64,000 nt of DNA from Desulfurivibrio sp044068625 (lineage in GTDB: Bacteria > Desulfobacterota > Desulfobulbia > Desulfobulbales > Desulfurivibrionaceae). Shown here piece by piece: positions 49,839 to 59,302 of this stretch. Positions within the stretch are counted from its first letter, which is position 1; every line of letters starts with the position of its first letter. The stretch covers positions 62,001 to 126,000 of the forward strand of contig NZ_JBIPKH010000004.1 in assembly GCF_044068625.1 (NCBI RefSeq). Direction: 5' to 3'. A model generated the notes under the pieces. That model saw only the letters and a program-made list of their open reading frames with translations. It was not told where the DNA came from and ran no database searches. Made by a program: the position numbers and the translations under genes.

Positions 49839-50921
49839 TTGACCCCCAACCGGAATCCCATTTTGTCCTTTTCCCTGACCGACTACGACTATGACCTGCC
49901 CCCGGAGTTGATTGCCCAGCGGCCGGCCGCCAACCGTGACGCCTCCCGGCTGCTGGTGCTGGATCGCTCCCGGGGCACCCTGGCGGACCGAAACTTTCCC
50001 GCGCTGCTCCAACTGCTCTCGGCCGGTGATCTGCTGGTTTTTAACGATACCCGGGTTTTTCCCGCCCGTTTGCTGGGCCGTAAGGAGAGTGGCGGCCGGA
50101 TTGAGCTGCTGCTGTTGGAGTATCCCCAGCCCTTGGCGGAGAGTGATTTCACCGCCTGGGGGCTGCTGAAAAGCTCCAAGGGGCCGCGGTTGGACCAGCG
50201 GTTGCTTTTTGGTGATGAGTTGCAGGCAAAGGTGGCGGAGGTGGGGGAGGGGGGCAAGGTGCGGGTGATCTTGCGCTGCGGCGGTGAGGGGCTGGATGCC
50301 TGCCTGGGTCGCCACGGGCGGATGCCCTTGCCCCCCTATATCCGGCGCGGGGAGGCGGAGACGGCGGCGGATCGCCGGCGTTATCAGACGGTGTATGCCG
50401 CGGTCACCGGGGCGGTGGCCGCCCCCACCGCCGGCTTGCATTTCACCCGGGAGTTGCTGGCCGCCATCGCGGCCAAAGGGGTGGGGCTGGCCCGGATCAC
50501 CCTCCATGTCGGCTATGGCACCTTCGCGCCGGTGCGGGCCGAGGATATCCGCGAGCATGCCATCCACGCCGAACATTTTGCCATTTCGGAGGAAAATGCC
50601 GGGCTGGTCAACCGGACCCGGGCGGCCGGCGGTCGGATCTGGGCGGTGGGAACCACTTCGGTGCGGGCGCTGGAGGCCGCCGCCGATCCTGGGGGGTTGG
50701 TCCGGCCCGGCGGCGGCTGGTGCCGGCTTTATATCTATCCCGGCTACCGTTTCCGGGTGGTGGACAATCTGCTGACCAATTTTCACCTGCCCAAGTCGTC
50801 ACTGCTCTTCCTGGTCAGCGCCCTGGCGGGGCGGGAGCGAATCATGGCGGCCTACGCCCACGCCGTGGCCCAGCGTTACCGCTTCTTCAGCTACGGCGAC
50901 GCCATGGCCATCATCGGCTAA
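49839..50921 (+). CDS. queA: S-adenosylmethionine:tRNA ribosyltransferase-isomerase
   Basis: QueA makes epoxyqueuosine in tRNA from the preQ1 base using the ribosyl part of SAM. The 360 residues have the family words YDLPPELIAQRP, SRLLVLDR, DLLVFNDTRVFPARL, GRMPLPPYIRR, YQTVYA, GAVAAPTAGLHFT, HVGYGTFAPVR, VGTTSVRALE and NLLTNFHLPKSSLLFLVSALAG. The frame opens with a TTG at 49839 right after the upstream stop; a TTG at 49863 is also possible. Confidence 0.95.
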   Translation: MTPNRNPILSFSLTDYDYDLPPELIAQRPAANRDASRLLVLDRSRGTLADRNFPALLQLLSAGDLLVFNDTRVFPARLLGRKESGGRIELLLLEYPQPLAESDFTAWGLLKSSKGPRLDQRLLFGDELQAKVAEVGEGGKVRVILRCGGEGLDACLGRHGRMPLPPYIRRGEAETAADRRRYQTVYAAVTGAVAAPTAGLHFTRELLAAIAAKGVGLARITLHVGYGTFAPVRAEDIREHAIHAEHFAISEENAGLVNRTRAAGGRIWAVGTTSVRALEAAADPGGLVRPGGGWCRLYIYPGYRFRVVDNLLTNFHLPKSSLLFLVSALAGRERIMAAYAHAVAQRYRFFSYGDAMAIIG

Positions 50922-50923
50922 GG

Positions 50924-50956
50924 CCCGGCTTGGCCCTTGCCGGCGGCCAAGTCGGG
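50924..50956. terminator. Hairpin between convergent queA and FmdB-type genes
   Basis: CCCGGCTTGGCC (50924-50935) pairs with GGCCAAGTCGGG (50945-50956), one GU, nine-base loop. There is no T run; it may serve as a two-way terminator. Confidence 0.5.
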
Positions 50957-51004
50957 ACGTCACGTTATGGTTTGCGCCGGGCGTGTCGAAGGCCGAACCG
51001 GGTC

Positions 51005-51271
51005 TCAGCAGCCGCAGGCGGTGGCGGCCCCTTTGCAGGGGGAACTGGTACCGGCGGCCGGACAACCGCCGGTGGCGCAGCTTTTGGCCCCGGCACTGCT
51101 GTAACCATCGGCGTACCAGCCGCCGCCCTTTAGGGCGAAGGAGCTTTGCGAGATGATTTTGCTCACCTGGCCGCCGCACTCCGGGCAGGTGCTCAGGGGA
51201 GCATCATTGATGCTTTGCCGGGTTTCGGTAATTTTTTGACAGGCCTGGCATTCGTACTCATAGATCGGCAT
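51005..51271 (-). CDS. FmdB-family zinc-ribbon protein
   Basis: The 88-residue protein begins MPIYEYECQACQKITETRQSI with CPECGG, the standard FmdB-type zinc ribbon, and ends in a cysteine/glycine/alanine tail with ATACGC. These proteins are widespread and poorly understood; a regulatory or metal-related role is usual. It is a single-gene unit converging on queA. Confidence 0.9.
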   Translation of the reverse strand: MPIYEYECQACQKITETRQSINDAPLSTCPECGGQVSKIISQSSFALKGGGWYADGYSSAGAKSCATGGCPAAGTSSPCKGAATACGC

Positions 51272-51528
51272 GACGGCAACTCCTTATCTTGCGGTTGCGC
51301 TTTTTTTGCCTTTGTTGCATCCTTACCACAGGTGGTTCTTTTCAGGATGACCACGACAAAAAAATCAATTATGTAAGTGGAGAACAACGGTTGTGTTAAG
51401 AGTAACGCTGTATGGTTGGGAGGTTAACCCCCCAGCCACAGCGCACTTTAATGCCGCTTGGGCAATCTGTCAATGCGGGGAGCTGGAATTTAGTTTCCAC
51501 CGGGGGTTTGACGCTACATGGAGGAGAT

Positions 51529-51864
51529 GTGCAACAGATAGCGATTGCCCAGGCGGCCGAGGGGATGGTGCTGGCCAAGGATGTGGAAACCGGCGACAAC
51601 CGGATTCTCTGCGGCAAGGGCACGGCTCTGTCGGCCGCGATCATCGAGCGTTTCAGGAGAATGGATATCAGCCATATCACGGTGGAGGGACACCCCGTGG
51701 TGGAGGAGGGGGCCAAAAGCCTCAAGGAGGAGCTGTTGGATGTTGAAAACCGCTTCAGCAAGGTTCGCCATATCAAGCCACTGCTCTACCTGAAAAAGCG
51801 GATCCAGGAACGGCTGATCGCCTCCCGCCGTCCCCAGCCGGCGGCGAAATCGGAGGGATCGTGA
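51529..51864 (+). CDS. Hypothetical protein upstream of HDOD gene
   Basis: About 111 residues (VQQIAIAQAAEGMVLAKDVETGDNRILCGKG...). The start resembles the PilZ-neighbour or HD-GYP N-terminal word in which a short beta segment with GMVLAKDV and GT-LS follows. The rest is helical and basic. GTG 51529 follows GGAGG closely. Its stop overlaps the HDOD start as TGATG, so it belongs to that signalling operon. Function unknown. Confidence 0.65.
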   Translation: MQQIAIAQAAEGMVLAKDVETGDNRILCGKGTALSAAIIERFRRMDISHITVEGHPVVEEGAKSLKEELLDVENRFSKVRHIKPLLYLKKRIQERLIASRRPQPAAKSEGS

Positions 51865-52760
51865 TGGCTCCGACGGTGGCCGCGGAACAGGAGGTGCGGC
51901 GGGAAGCGATCCGCAAGGCCCTGCGCGAGGTGAAAAATCTGCCCACCCTGCCGGGGATCATCAGCAAGCTGACCCGGATGGCCGATGACCCCGACACCAC
52001 CACCGAGCAGATGGGCAAGGTGATCAGTAAAGACCATATCCTGGCGGCCAAACTGCTTAAGCTGGTCAATTCGGCTTTTTACGGGTTCCCCCAGCGGATC
52101 AGTTCCTTGGGCAGCGCCATTATTCTGTTGGGCTTCAGTGTTATCAAGAGTCTGATCATCAGTGCCTCGATCTTTGAACTGATGGAGGAGCAGGATGTGG
52201 AGTTGTGGGAGCATTCCCTGGGCTGCGCGGTGGTCTGCAGCGTTCTGGCCAAGCGTTTGGGGGTCAGCGATCCCGAGGAGGTCAGCACCGCCGGTTTGAT
52301 CCACGACCTGGGCAAGGTGGCGATCAAAATGGAACTGCCCCGGGAGAGCGAGGCGATCAGCGCCCTGGTGGAGAGCCGGCAGCTCAGCCGGTTCGAGGCC
52401 GAACGGGAAATCTTGGGATTGGATCACGCCGAAGTGGGGGGCTGGCTGGCCAAAAGCTGGAACCTGCCGGCCAAGCTGGTGGAGCCCATCAGTTGCCATC
52501 ACGATCCGGCCCGGGCCACCACCGAGCCGCTGGTGGCGGCCATTGTCCATTTTGCCGATATTGTCATTCGCGGCCTGGGCTATGGCCATGGCCGCGACAT
52601 CTGGGTTCCGGTTCTCCAGCCCAAGGCCTGGGAGTTACTGCATCTCAAGGCGGCCGATCTTGATGAAATCTTGGAGGAGGTGGAGGAAAAACTCTGGGAT
52701 GTCAAGGGGTTCAGTCTCGATATCAAGGCCGAGGCCGCCGCGGCGGCGGCCAAGGGGTGA
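51864..52760 (+). CDS. HDOD-domain signalling protein
   Basis: The 298-residue protein has the HDOD pattern: LPTLPGIISKLTRMADDPDTTTEQMGKVISKDHILAAKLLKLVNSAFYGFPQ, the word SSLGSAIILLGFSVIKSLIIS, GLIHDLGKVAI and HAEVGGWLAKSWNLP, and SCHHDPA. HDOD proteins act in bacterial signalling, often with GGDEF partners. Here it sits between a coupled small protein and a GGDEF-family gene three bases downstream. It has an alanine-rich tail. Confidence 0.9.
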   Translation: MAPTVAAEQEVRREAIRKALREVKNLPTLPGIISKLTRMADDPDTTTEQMGKVISKDHILAAKLLKLVNSAFYGFPQRISSLGSAIILLGFSVIKSLIISASIFELMEEQDVELWEHSLGCAVVCSVLAKRLGVSDPEEVSTAGLIHDLGKVAIKMELPRESEAISALVESRQLSRFEAEREILGLDHAEVGGWLAKSWNLPAKLVEPISCHHDPARATTEPLVAAIVHFADIVIRGLGYGHGRDIWVPVLQPKAWELLHLKAADLDEILEEVEEKLWDVKGFSLDIKAEAAAAAAKG

Positions 52761-52763
52761 ACC

Positions 52764-53729
52764 ATGAGCCGCTTGCTGGTGGCGGGAACCCCCGATTTTC
52801 TCCCCGCCCGGAGCCGGGTGCTGCTGGAGGCCAAGGGCTATCAGCTCAAGGGCTGTCAGCGGCTGCAGGAGGCGGTGGGCCTGGTGCTGGAGGACCCCCC
52901 CGACCTGTTGCTGGTGGAGAAGGGTTTTGGCGACAATGGCGACCGCCAGCTGATCCGGGCGGTGGCCTCCTGCCTGCAGAAGGCCAACATTCCCATCCTG
53001 CTGGCCCTGGAGGAGTCTGAGTTGGAGCCGGAGCTGGACTGGCATGAGTATCCGGTGGATGACCTCGTCCTCAAACCCCTCTTGCCGGCGGTTATCCTGG
53101 CCCGCCTGCAATTGGCCGAGGCCCGGATGGCCCGGGTTTTCGACAACAATCCGTTAAGTCGTCTGCCCGGCAACACCTCCATCCTGCGGGCGATCCGCAA
53201 AACCCTGGCCAGTGGCGAACGCTTCGCGGTCTGCTATGTCGACATCGACAACTTCAAGCCCTATAACGACCGTTACGGTTTCTCCCGCGGGGATGAAGTG
53301 ATCCTGATGGTGGCCCGGATCATCGTCAACGTTATCGAGGAGAAGGCGCGCCAGGAGAGCTTTATCGGCCATGTGGGGGGGGATGACTTCGTTTTTATCG
53401 TCAGGGAGGAGCAGGTCCAGGAGGTTTGCGCCCAGATTATCACCAATTTCAATCTGGTGCGTAACCTGTTCCTCAGTGCCGAGGATGTGGCGGCCGGCGA
53501 ATTTATCGCCCTGGACCGCCAGGAGAAGGAGACCCGCTTTCCCCTGCTCAGCATTTCGATCGCGGTGGTTACCACCGGCGATGGCCGTTATAACCACTCC
53601 GGCGAGATTGCCGCCGCCGCCTCCCAGCTCAAGCACTACGTTAAAAAACTGGAGGGCAGCAACTACCTGATCGAGCGACGTGACAGATCCGTCGGCAGCC
53701 GGGAGCTGGCGGCAGGGGAGAAAGCATGA
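52764..53729 (+). CDS. Receiver-like/GGDEF-family protein with GGDDF site
   Basis: The 321 residues have an N-terminal receiver-like fold (about 1-115: LLVAGTPDFLPARSRVLLEAKGYQL, DLLLVEKGFGD, DDLVLKPL) without an obvious phospho-Asp, and a GGDEF domain (about 135-310) with VDIDNFKPYNDRYGF and RGDEVIL. The signature is GGDDF rather than GGDEF, so cyclase activity is uncertain. It overlaps the transglycosylase start by four bases and forms a unit with the HDOD gene. Confidence 0.85.
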   Translation: MSRLLVAGTPDFLPARSRVLLEAKGYQLKGCQRLQEAVGLVLEDPPDLLLVEKGFGDNGDRQLIRAVASCLQKANIPILLALEESELEPELDWHEYPVDDLVLKPLLPAVILARLQLAEARMARVFDNNPLSRLPGNTSILRAIRKTLASGERFAVCYVDIDNFKPYNDRYGFSRGDEVILMVARIIVNVIEEKARQESFIGHVGGDDFVFIVREEQVQEVCAQIITNFNLVRNLFLSAEDVAAGEFIALDRQEKETRFPLLSISIAVVTTGDGRYNHSGEIAAAASQLKHYVKKLEGSNYLIERRDRSVGSRELAAGEKA

Positions 53730-55981
53730 AAAGGCCATCACTCTTTTTGCTCTTTTTTTTGCTGATCGCCCCGCTGGGTCTGCGGGCGGAGCCCTTTCCC
53801 CTGTATGAGGAGATTCGCCCCAACGTGGAGTTCTGGCAGCAGATCTACAGCCGCTATTACTCCACCCAGGGCCTGCTCCATGACAGTTACGATCTGAGCC
53901 TGGTTTACACGGTGCTGGAGGTGGAAAACACCTGGGATAACGCGGCCCGTCAGCGCACCCGGCGGACGATCAGCGATGCCCGGGAACGCTACCGGGCCGT
54001 CCTGCTCCATCTGGCCGCCGGGGGGGCGCCGCGCAACGCCGAGGAGCGGCGGGTTAAGGCCCTCTTCGGCCCCGAGCCAACCCCTGCCCGCTTGCGGCGG
54101 GCGGCCAACAATATCCGTTTTCAGCGGGGCATGCGGGACCGTTTCCAGGAGGGGGTTATTCGCTCCGGAGCCTATCTGGAGCAGATCAAGGGGATCCTGC
54201 GGGAGCACGGATTGCCCGAAGATCTGGCCTACCTGCCCCACGTCGAATCGTCCTTCAACTATGAGGCCTACAGCCGCCTGGGGGCGGCGGGGATCTGGCA
54301 GTTCATGCCCGCCACCGGTCGCCAGTATCTGACCATCGACTATGTGCTCGACGAACGGCGAGATCCCATCCGGGCCAGCCATGCCGCCGCCCGCCTGTTA
54401 GGGGATAATCTCCGGCGCCTGGGGGATTGGCCCCTGGCGATCACCGCCTATAATCACGGAGCCAACGGAATGGCCCGGGCCAAGGCCCAACATGGAGATT
54501 ATCCCACCATTTTCCGGCATTATGAAGGTAGTCGTTTCGGGTTCGCCTCCCGCAACTTCTATGCCGAATTTCTGGCCGCCCGCCAGGTGGCCAAAAACGC
54601 CGAACGCCATTTCGGGCCCCTGCAAAGGGAGCCGGAGCGGCGCAGCCACGAGATCGAGCTGACCGGTTATCTGCCTTTAAGTGAGCTGGCCCGTCATCTG
54701 CAGCTGGAGATCACCACCCTGCGCCGTTACAATCCCGGGTTGCGCGAGCCGGTGTTCCGGGGTGAAAAATATCTCCCCCGGGGATACCGGCTGCGGGTGC
54801 CGGACACCCCCGCCACCGTGCGCCTGGCCGCCGCTCTGCCCGGTGAAATCTTTGCCGCCGAGCAGAAACGCAGCGCCTTTTATACCGTGCAGCGGGGGGA
54901 TACCGCCGGTCAGATTGCCCGGCGCCACCGGGTCAGCCTGAGCGCCCTGATCGCCGCCAACCAGCTTGATCGGCGGGCCACCATCTATGCCGGCCAGAAT
55001 TTGCGGATTCCGGGGCTTGGCGAGGAGGCGATTCTCCTGGCCGCCGCCAGCAAGGAGCCCAGGCCGGCGCGGGAGGAACCGCCGGTTTTGGTGGCCGCGG
55101 CGCCGCCCCTGGAGCCGGCCGCGACCCCGCCGGATGAAGATTTAATCGAGCTGGCCCTGGCCGAGCCTTCGCCTGACTCCGTTGCGGCCCTGCCGGTGGA
55201 ACAGGCCGGGGAGCCCGCACAGCCTGCCATCATGTCGGCTGGCGGCCTGATGCTGGCCTCCGCCCGGCTTAACGGGCTCGCCCCCGGGGTTGGCGGAGAA
55301 ACCACCGATGAAGCCATCGCCGCCGCCATTGCCGCCGTGGCCCAACGGTCCGGCGGAGCCGACGGCGAGGTGGCGCCGGCCGTTCTCCCCCTGCTGGGGA
55401 CCCGGGTAGCCCTGGCCCTTTCCGGTGACGGTGGCCGCTTGCCGGCCCGGGAGCCGGTTGTTGAGGATGTTCTCGCGGCCGCTCTGCCGGAGATCAATCC
55501 CGGGGTGGTGGCCGGTCATATCCGGGTGGAGCGGGTTTGGCAAACCGCTGATGGCCGCCGGTTGGGGACGATCCGGGTGGAGGTGGAGGAGACCCTGGGG
55601 CATTACGCCGACTGGTTGGGGGTGAGGGCCCAGGATTTGCGGCGGCTCAACGGCTTCAGCTTCAGCCGGCCCATCCGTTTTGACCAGCGGCTGACCATCC
55701 CCTTGGACCGGGTGGAACGGGAGGTGTTCGAGGAGTTGCGCTACGAGTTTCATAAGGCGATGGAAGAGGATTTTTTCGCGGCCTTTCGGGTGGAAGGGGC
55801 GCAGAGTTATGAGGTGCGGCGGGGAGACAATATCTGGCAGCTCAGCCGCGACCAGTTTGAGTTGCCTTTGTGGCTGATCCGCAAATACAACCCCGAACTC
55901 AACCTGGACAACCTGCGGCCGGGACAGCAAATCATGATTCCGCAACTGGCAGCCCGGGGTGGGACGGACGACAGGAGTTAA
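53726..55981 (+). CDS. mltD: MltD-like lytic transglycosylase with LysM domains
   Basis: The 751-residue precursor has a signal peptide (LFLLFFLLIAPLGLRA) and an SLT domain (about 140-290) with catalytic Glu in LPHVESSFN, GAAGIWQFMPATGRQY and ITAYNHGANGM. LysM modules follow near 388-430 (YTVQRGDTAGQIARRHRVSLSALIAAN), 600-650 (ETLGHYADWLGVRAQDLRRLN) and 690-740 (YEVRRGDNIWQLSRDQFELPLWLIRKYN). A low-complexity Ala/Pro/Glu linker of about 120 residues separates the first two. It cleaves peptidoglycan in the periplasm. It is longer than E. coli MltD because of the linker and extra modules. Confidence 0.9.
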   Translation: MKRPSLFLLFFLLIAPLGLRAEPFPLYEEIRPNVEFWQQIYSRYYSTQGLLHDSYDLSLVYTVLEVENTWDNAARQRTRRTISDARERYRAVLLHLAAGGAPRNAEERRVKALFGPEPTPARLRRAANNIRFQRGMRDRFQEGVIRSGAYLEQIKGILREHGLPEDLAYLPHVESSFNYEAYSRLGAAGIWQFMPATGRQYLTIDYVLDERRDPIRASHAAARLLGDNLRRLGDWPLAITAYNHGANGMARAKAQHGDYPTIFRHYEGSRFGFASRNFYAEFLAARQVAKNAERHFGPLQREPERRSHEIELTGYLPLSELARHLQLEITTLRRYNPGLREPVFRGEKYLPRGYRLRVPDTPATVRLAAALPGEIFAAEQKRSAFYTVQRGDTAGQIARRHRVSLSALIAANQLDRRATIYAGQNLRIPGLGEEAILLAAASKEPRPAREEPPVLVAAAPPLEPAATPPDEDLIELALAEPSPDSVAALPVEQAGEPAQPAIMSAGGLMLASARLNGLAPGVGGETTDEAIAAAIAAVAQRSGGADGEVAPAVLPLLGTRVALALSGDGGRLPAREPVVEDVLAAALPEINPGVVAGHIRVERVWQTADGRRLGTIRVEVEETLGHYADWLGVRAQDLRRLNGFSFSRPIRFDQRLTIPLDRVEREVFEELRYEFHKAMEEDFFAAFRVEGAQSYEVRRGDNIWQLSRDQFELPLWLIRKYNPELNLDNLRPGQQIMIPQLAARGGTDDRS

Positions 55982-55982
55982 A

Positions 55983-58607
55983 GTGGAAAAAAATAGCGGC
56001 GAGTTGCGGCCGGTGCTGCTTTCCGAGTACCGGCCGCCCCTGTTTCTGGTGGCCGGAGTGGAGTTGGCCATCGACCTTTATGACGACCATGCCCTGGTCA
56101 GGGCCCGGTTGGAGCTTTATCGCAATCCGGCCCGGGAGGGGGGAGAGCGCCCGGAACCCCTGATTCTGGACGGTGAAGAACTGGAACTTTTGCGCATCAA
56201 CCGGGATGGGCAGCAACTGTCGGCGGAGAGCTATCGGCTGGAGGGCTCCCGGCTGGTGCTGCCGGACCCCCCGGCCCGTTTTACCCTGGAGACGACGGCT
56301 CGCATCCACCCGGAGCGTAATACCGCCCTGGAGGGACTCTACCGCTCCGGAACCCTCTTCTGCACCCAGTGTGAGCCGGAGGGGTTTCGGCGCATCACCT
56401 GGTATCCCGACCGGCCCGATGTGCTGGCCCCCTTTACGGTGACGATCAGCGCCGATCAGCAAAAGTGCCCGGTGCTGCTGGCCGGCGGCAACCCCGGGGA
56501 GCGGGGGAAATTGCCGGCGGGCCGTCATTATGCCACCTTCCGGGACCCCTATCCCAAGCCCTCCTATCTCTTTGCCATGGTGGCCGGCGATCTGGCCGGC
56601 ATCCATGATTGTTTCACCACCGCCTCCGGTCGCCAGGTGGCTTTGGCGATCTATGTGGAGCATCACAACCGGGACAAGTGTGACCACGCCATGGCGGCCC
56701 TCAAGCAGGCGATGCGCTGGGATGAGGAGACCTTCGGCCTGGAGTATGACCTTGACCATTATCTGATCGTGGCGGTGGATGATTTCAACATGGGGGCCAT
56801 GGAGAACAAGGGACTCAATATCTTCAACGCCGCCTACGTGCTGGCCCGGCCCGAGAGCGCCACCGACGACGATTTCGAACGGATCGAAGCGGTGATCGCC
56901 CACGAATATTTTCATAACTGGACCGGTAACCGGGTCACCTGCCGTGACTGGTTCCAGCTCAGCCTCAAGGAGGGGCTGACCGTGTTTCGGGATCAGCTCT
57001 TCAGCCAGAGTGTGCATTCCCCGGGGGGCAAGCGGATCGGTGACGTTCGCCTGCTCCGGGACCATCAGTTCGCCGAGGATGCCGGACCCCTGGCCCATCC
57101 GGTCCGGCCGGAGTCCTATCTGGAGATCAACAACTTCTACACCCTGACCATTTACGAAAAGGGGGCGGAACTGGTTCGGATGCTCCACACCCTGCTGGGG
57201 GCGGAGCGGTTCCGCCGCGGCCTGAAGCTTTATCTGGAGCGCCAAGACGGCACCGCCGCCACCGTGGAGGATTTTCTGGCGGCCATGGCCGCGGCGGGTG
57301 ATCGTGACTTGGACCAGTTCAAACGCTGGTATTTCCGCCCCGGGACCCCGCGTTTGCAGGTGCGCGACTTTTTCGAGCCCGCCCGGGGCCGCTACCGGCT
57401 GCGGGTCGTTCAGAACGCGCCCCCCGAGGAGGCCTTGCATATCCCCCTGGCGGTGGGGCTGCTTGACGCCGCTGGCCGGGAGCTGACCGCCGCCCTGCTG
57501 GAGGTGACGGAGGTGGAACAGGAGTTTGTTTTCGAGGGGATGGCGGCCAAACCCACCCCCTCGCTGTTGCGCGGCTTCTCCGCCCCGGTCCGTCTGGATT
57601 ATCCCTACAGCGACCAACAGTTGCAGCTGCTGCTGGCCCACGATTCCGACCCCTTCACCCGCTGGGAGGCCGCCCAGCTGCTCAACGGCAAGCTGATCCT
57701 GGAGCGGGCCGGCGACCAAGGGGAGCCGGCGGAATTGCCCGCTTCCCATGCCGCCACCTATCGGCGTTTGCTGACCGAGGCGGCCGAGCTGGCCGCCGGC
57801 AAAACCTCCCCCCATGGCACCGACAAAACCCTGGCCGCCCTGCTGCTGACCCTGCCCAGCGAGGATTATCTGGCGGAGCAGATGGAATTGATTGAGGTTG
57901 CGGCTCTCCACCGGGCCCGCCAGTCGGTCCGTCGCGATCTGGCCCTGGCTCTGGCCGCTGAATGGCGCCGGCTTCATGATGCCGCCGCCCCGCTGGAGCC
58001 TTATCGGTATGGGGCCGAACCGGTTGGCAACCGGCGGTTGAAAAATCTGGCTTTGGACTTTCTCCTGGCCACCGGGGAGGAGGATAATTTCGACTTGGCC
58101 CACCAGCAGTTCCGCCGGGCCGACAATATGACCGACTCCCTGGCCGCCCTGAAAGGGCTGGTACATGCCGCCGCTCCCCAGGCCCCCGAGACCCTGGCCG
58201 AGTTCGCCCGGCGCTGGCGCGACCAGCCGCTGGTGATGGATAAATGGCTGGCGGTGCAGGCCACCGCGCCCTACGCCGCCACCCTGGAGCAGGTCCGCCG
58301 GCTGCTGGCCCATCCCGCCTTCCGCATCGATAACCCCAACCGGGTCCGGGCCCTGATCGGCTCCTTTGCCGCCAATCCGGTGGCTTTCCATGCCGCCGAC
58401 GGCTCCGGCTACCGTTTCCTGGCCGACCAGATCCTGGTTCTGGACCCTAAAAATCCCCAGGTCGCCGCCCGACTGGCCACCCGCCTCAGTCGCTGGCGAC
58501 GTTACGCTGAGCCCCGCCGGGGCCTGATGCGTGGTGAGCTGGCCCGTTTGGCCGCCGCCTCCCAACTCTCCCGCGATCTCCGGGAGGTGGTGGGCAAAAG
58601 TCTCTAG
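55983..58607 (+). CDS. pepN: Aminopeptidase N (M1 zinc metallopeptidase)
   Basis: The 874-residue enzyme removes N-terminal residues from peptides in the cytoplasm. It has the exopeptidase word GAMEN, the zinc site HEYFHNWTGNR with the downstream Glu in LKEGLTVFRDQLF, and the gamma-proteobacterial-type C-terminal helical domain. Length fits the long PepN form. GTG 55983 is chosen over an upstream frame because CAGGAG lies five bases ahead. A terminator follows. Confidence 0.95.
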   Translation: MEKNSGELRPVLLSEYRPPLFLVAGVELAIDLYDDHALVRARLELYRNPAREGGERPEPLILDGEELELLRINRDGQQLSAESYRLEGSRLVLPDPPARFTLETTARIHPERNTALEGLYRSGTLFCTQCEPEGFRRITWYPDRPDVLAPFTVTISADQQKCPVLLAGGNPGERGKLPAGRHYATFRDPYPKPSYLFAMVAGDLAGIHDCFTTASGRQVALAIYVEHHNRDKCDHAMAALKQAMRWDEETFGLEYDLDHYLIVAVDDFNMGAMENKGLNIFNAAYVLARPESATDDDFERIEAVIAHEYFHNWTGNRVTCRDWFQLSLKEGLTVFRDQLFSQSVHSPGGKRIGDVRLLRDHQFAEDAGPLAHPVRPESYLEINNFYTLTIYEKGAELVRMLHTLLGAERFRRGLKLYLERQDGTAATVEDFLAAMAAAGDRDLDQFKRWYFRPGTPRLQVRDFFEPARGRYRLRVVQNAPPEEALHIPLAVGLLDAAGRELTAALLEVTEVEQEFVFEGMAAKPTPSLLRGFSAPVRLDYPYSDQQLQLLLAHDSDPFTRWEAAQLLNGKLILERAGDQGEPAELPASHAATYRRLLTEAAELAAGKTSPHGTDKTLAALLLTLPSEDYLAEQMELIEVAALHRARQSVRRDLALALAAEWRRLHDAAAPLEPYRYGAEPVGNRRLKNLALDFLLATGEEDNFDLAHQQFRRADNMTDSLAALKGLVHAAAPQAPETLAEFARRWRDQPLVMDKWLAVQATAPYAATLEQVRRLLAHPAFRIDNPNRVRALIGSFAANPVAFHAADGSGYRFLADQILVLDPKNPQVAARLATRLSRWRRYAEPRRGLMRGELARLAAASQLSRDLREVVGKSL

Positions 58608-58662
58608 GGGTGGGTTTTTGCTTGCGGAAGAGCGGATTTCCGGGTACTAAACGTCGTTTGTT

Positions 58663-58706
58663 GGGGCGGGGTGCCGGCGGTTCGGCGCCGGGCCGCCCCG
58701 ATTTTT
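58663..58706 (+). terminator. Terminator between pepN and efp
   Basis: GGGGCGG (58663-58669) pairs with CCGCCCC (58693-58699) outside an inner GC-rich stem, followed by GATTTTT. It lies 55 bases after the pepN stop and about 30 before efp. Confidence 0.7.
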
Positions 58707-58734
58707 ATAACTGTCAAGCCGGGAGAAACCGCGT

Positions 58735-59298
58735 ATGTACACCGCCTCCGATCTGCGCAAGGGGCTGAAGATCAAGCTGGACAACGACCCCTATATCATC
58801 ACCGACTTTGAATTTTCCAAGCCCGGCAAGGGCCAGGCCCTTTATCGCTGCCGGTTGCGCAATATGATCAGCGGCAACGCCTTCGATCGCACCTTCCGCT
58901 CCAACGACAAGTTCGAGCCCGCCCCCTTGGAGGAGCGGACCATGCAGTTTCTCTATGGCCAGGGTGACGAGTATCACTTCATGGACACCAAGAGCTACGA
59001 GCAGATCGTGATCCGCAAGGAGATGCTGGGTGATGATGTCAACTTCCTGATCGACAACATGGAGGTCAGCGTGCTGCTTTACGAAGAGCGGGCCATCGGG
59101 GTGACCATGCCCAACTTCGTCAACCTGACGGTGACCCAGGCCGACCCTTGGGCCAAGGGAGATACCAGCGGCAGCGACACCAAACCGGTGACCGTGGAGA
59201 CCGGCTACGTGCTGCAGGTGCCCCCCTTTATCAACGAGGGGGACAAGCTCCAGATCGATACCCGCACCGGCCAGTACGTGACCCGGGTCAAGGAATAA
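58735..59298 (+). CDS. efp: Elongation factor P
   Basis: The 187-residue EF-P relieves ribosome stalling at polyproline. Its three domains are complete; the modification loop reads SKPGKGQAL, with the Lys that EpmA lysylates, and the C-terminus has the GDKLQIDTRTGQYVTR word. The lysyltransferase gene follows after four bases, matching the modification type. CGGGAG precedes ATG 58735. Confidence 0.97.
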   Translation: MYTASDLRKGLKIKLDNDPYIITDFEFSKPGKGQALYRCRLRNMISGNAFDRTFRSNDKFEPAPLEERTMQFLYGQGDEYHFMDTKSYEQIVIRKEMLGDDVNFLIDNMEVSVLLYEERAIGVTMPNFVNLTVTQADPWAKGDTSGSDTKPVTVETGYVLQVPPFINEGDKLQIDTRTGQYVTRVKE

Positions 59299-59302
59299 AA
59301 TT

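Noticed and set aside
55932..58565. Long open frames antisense to real genes (also 33148-35028, 20468-21439 and the plus frames 15324-17051 and 17726-19582)
   Set aside because: High GC leaves antisense frames open; their translations show repetitive low-complexity composition and each lies opposite a gene with clear family motifs.
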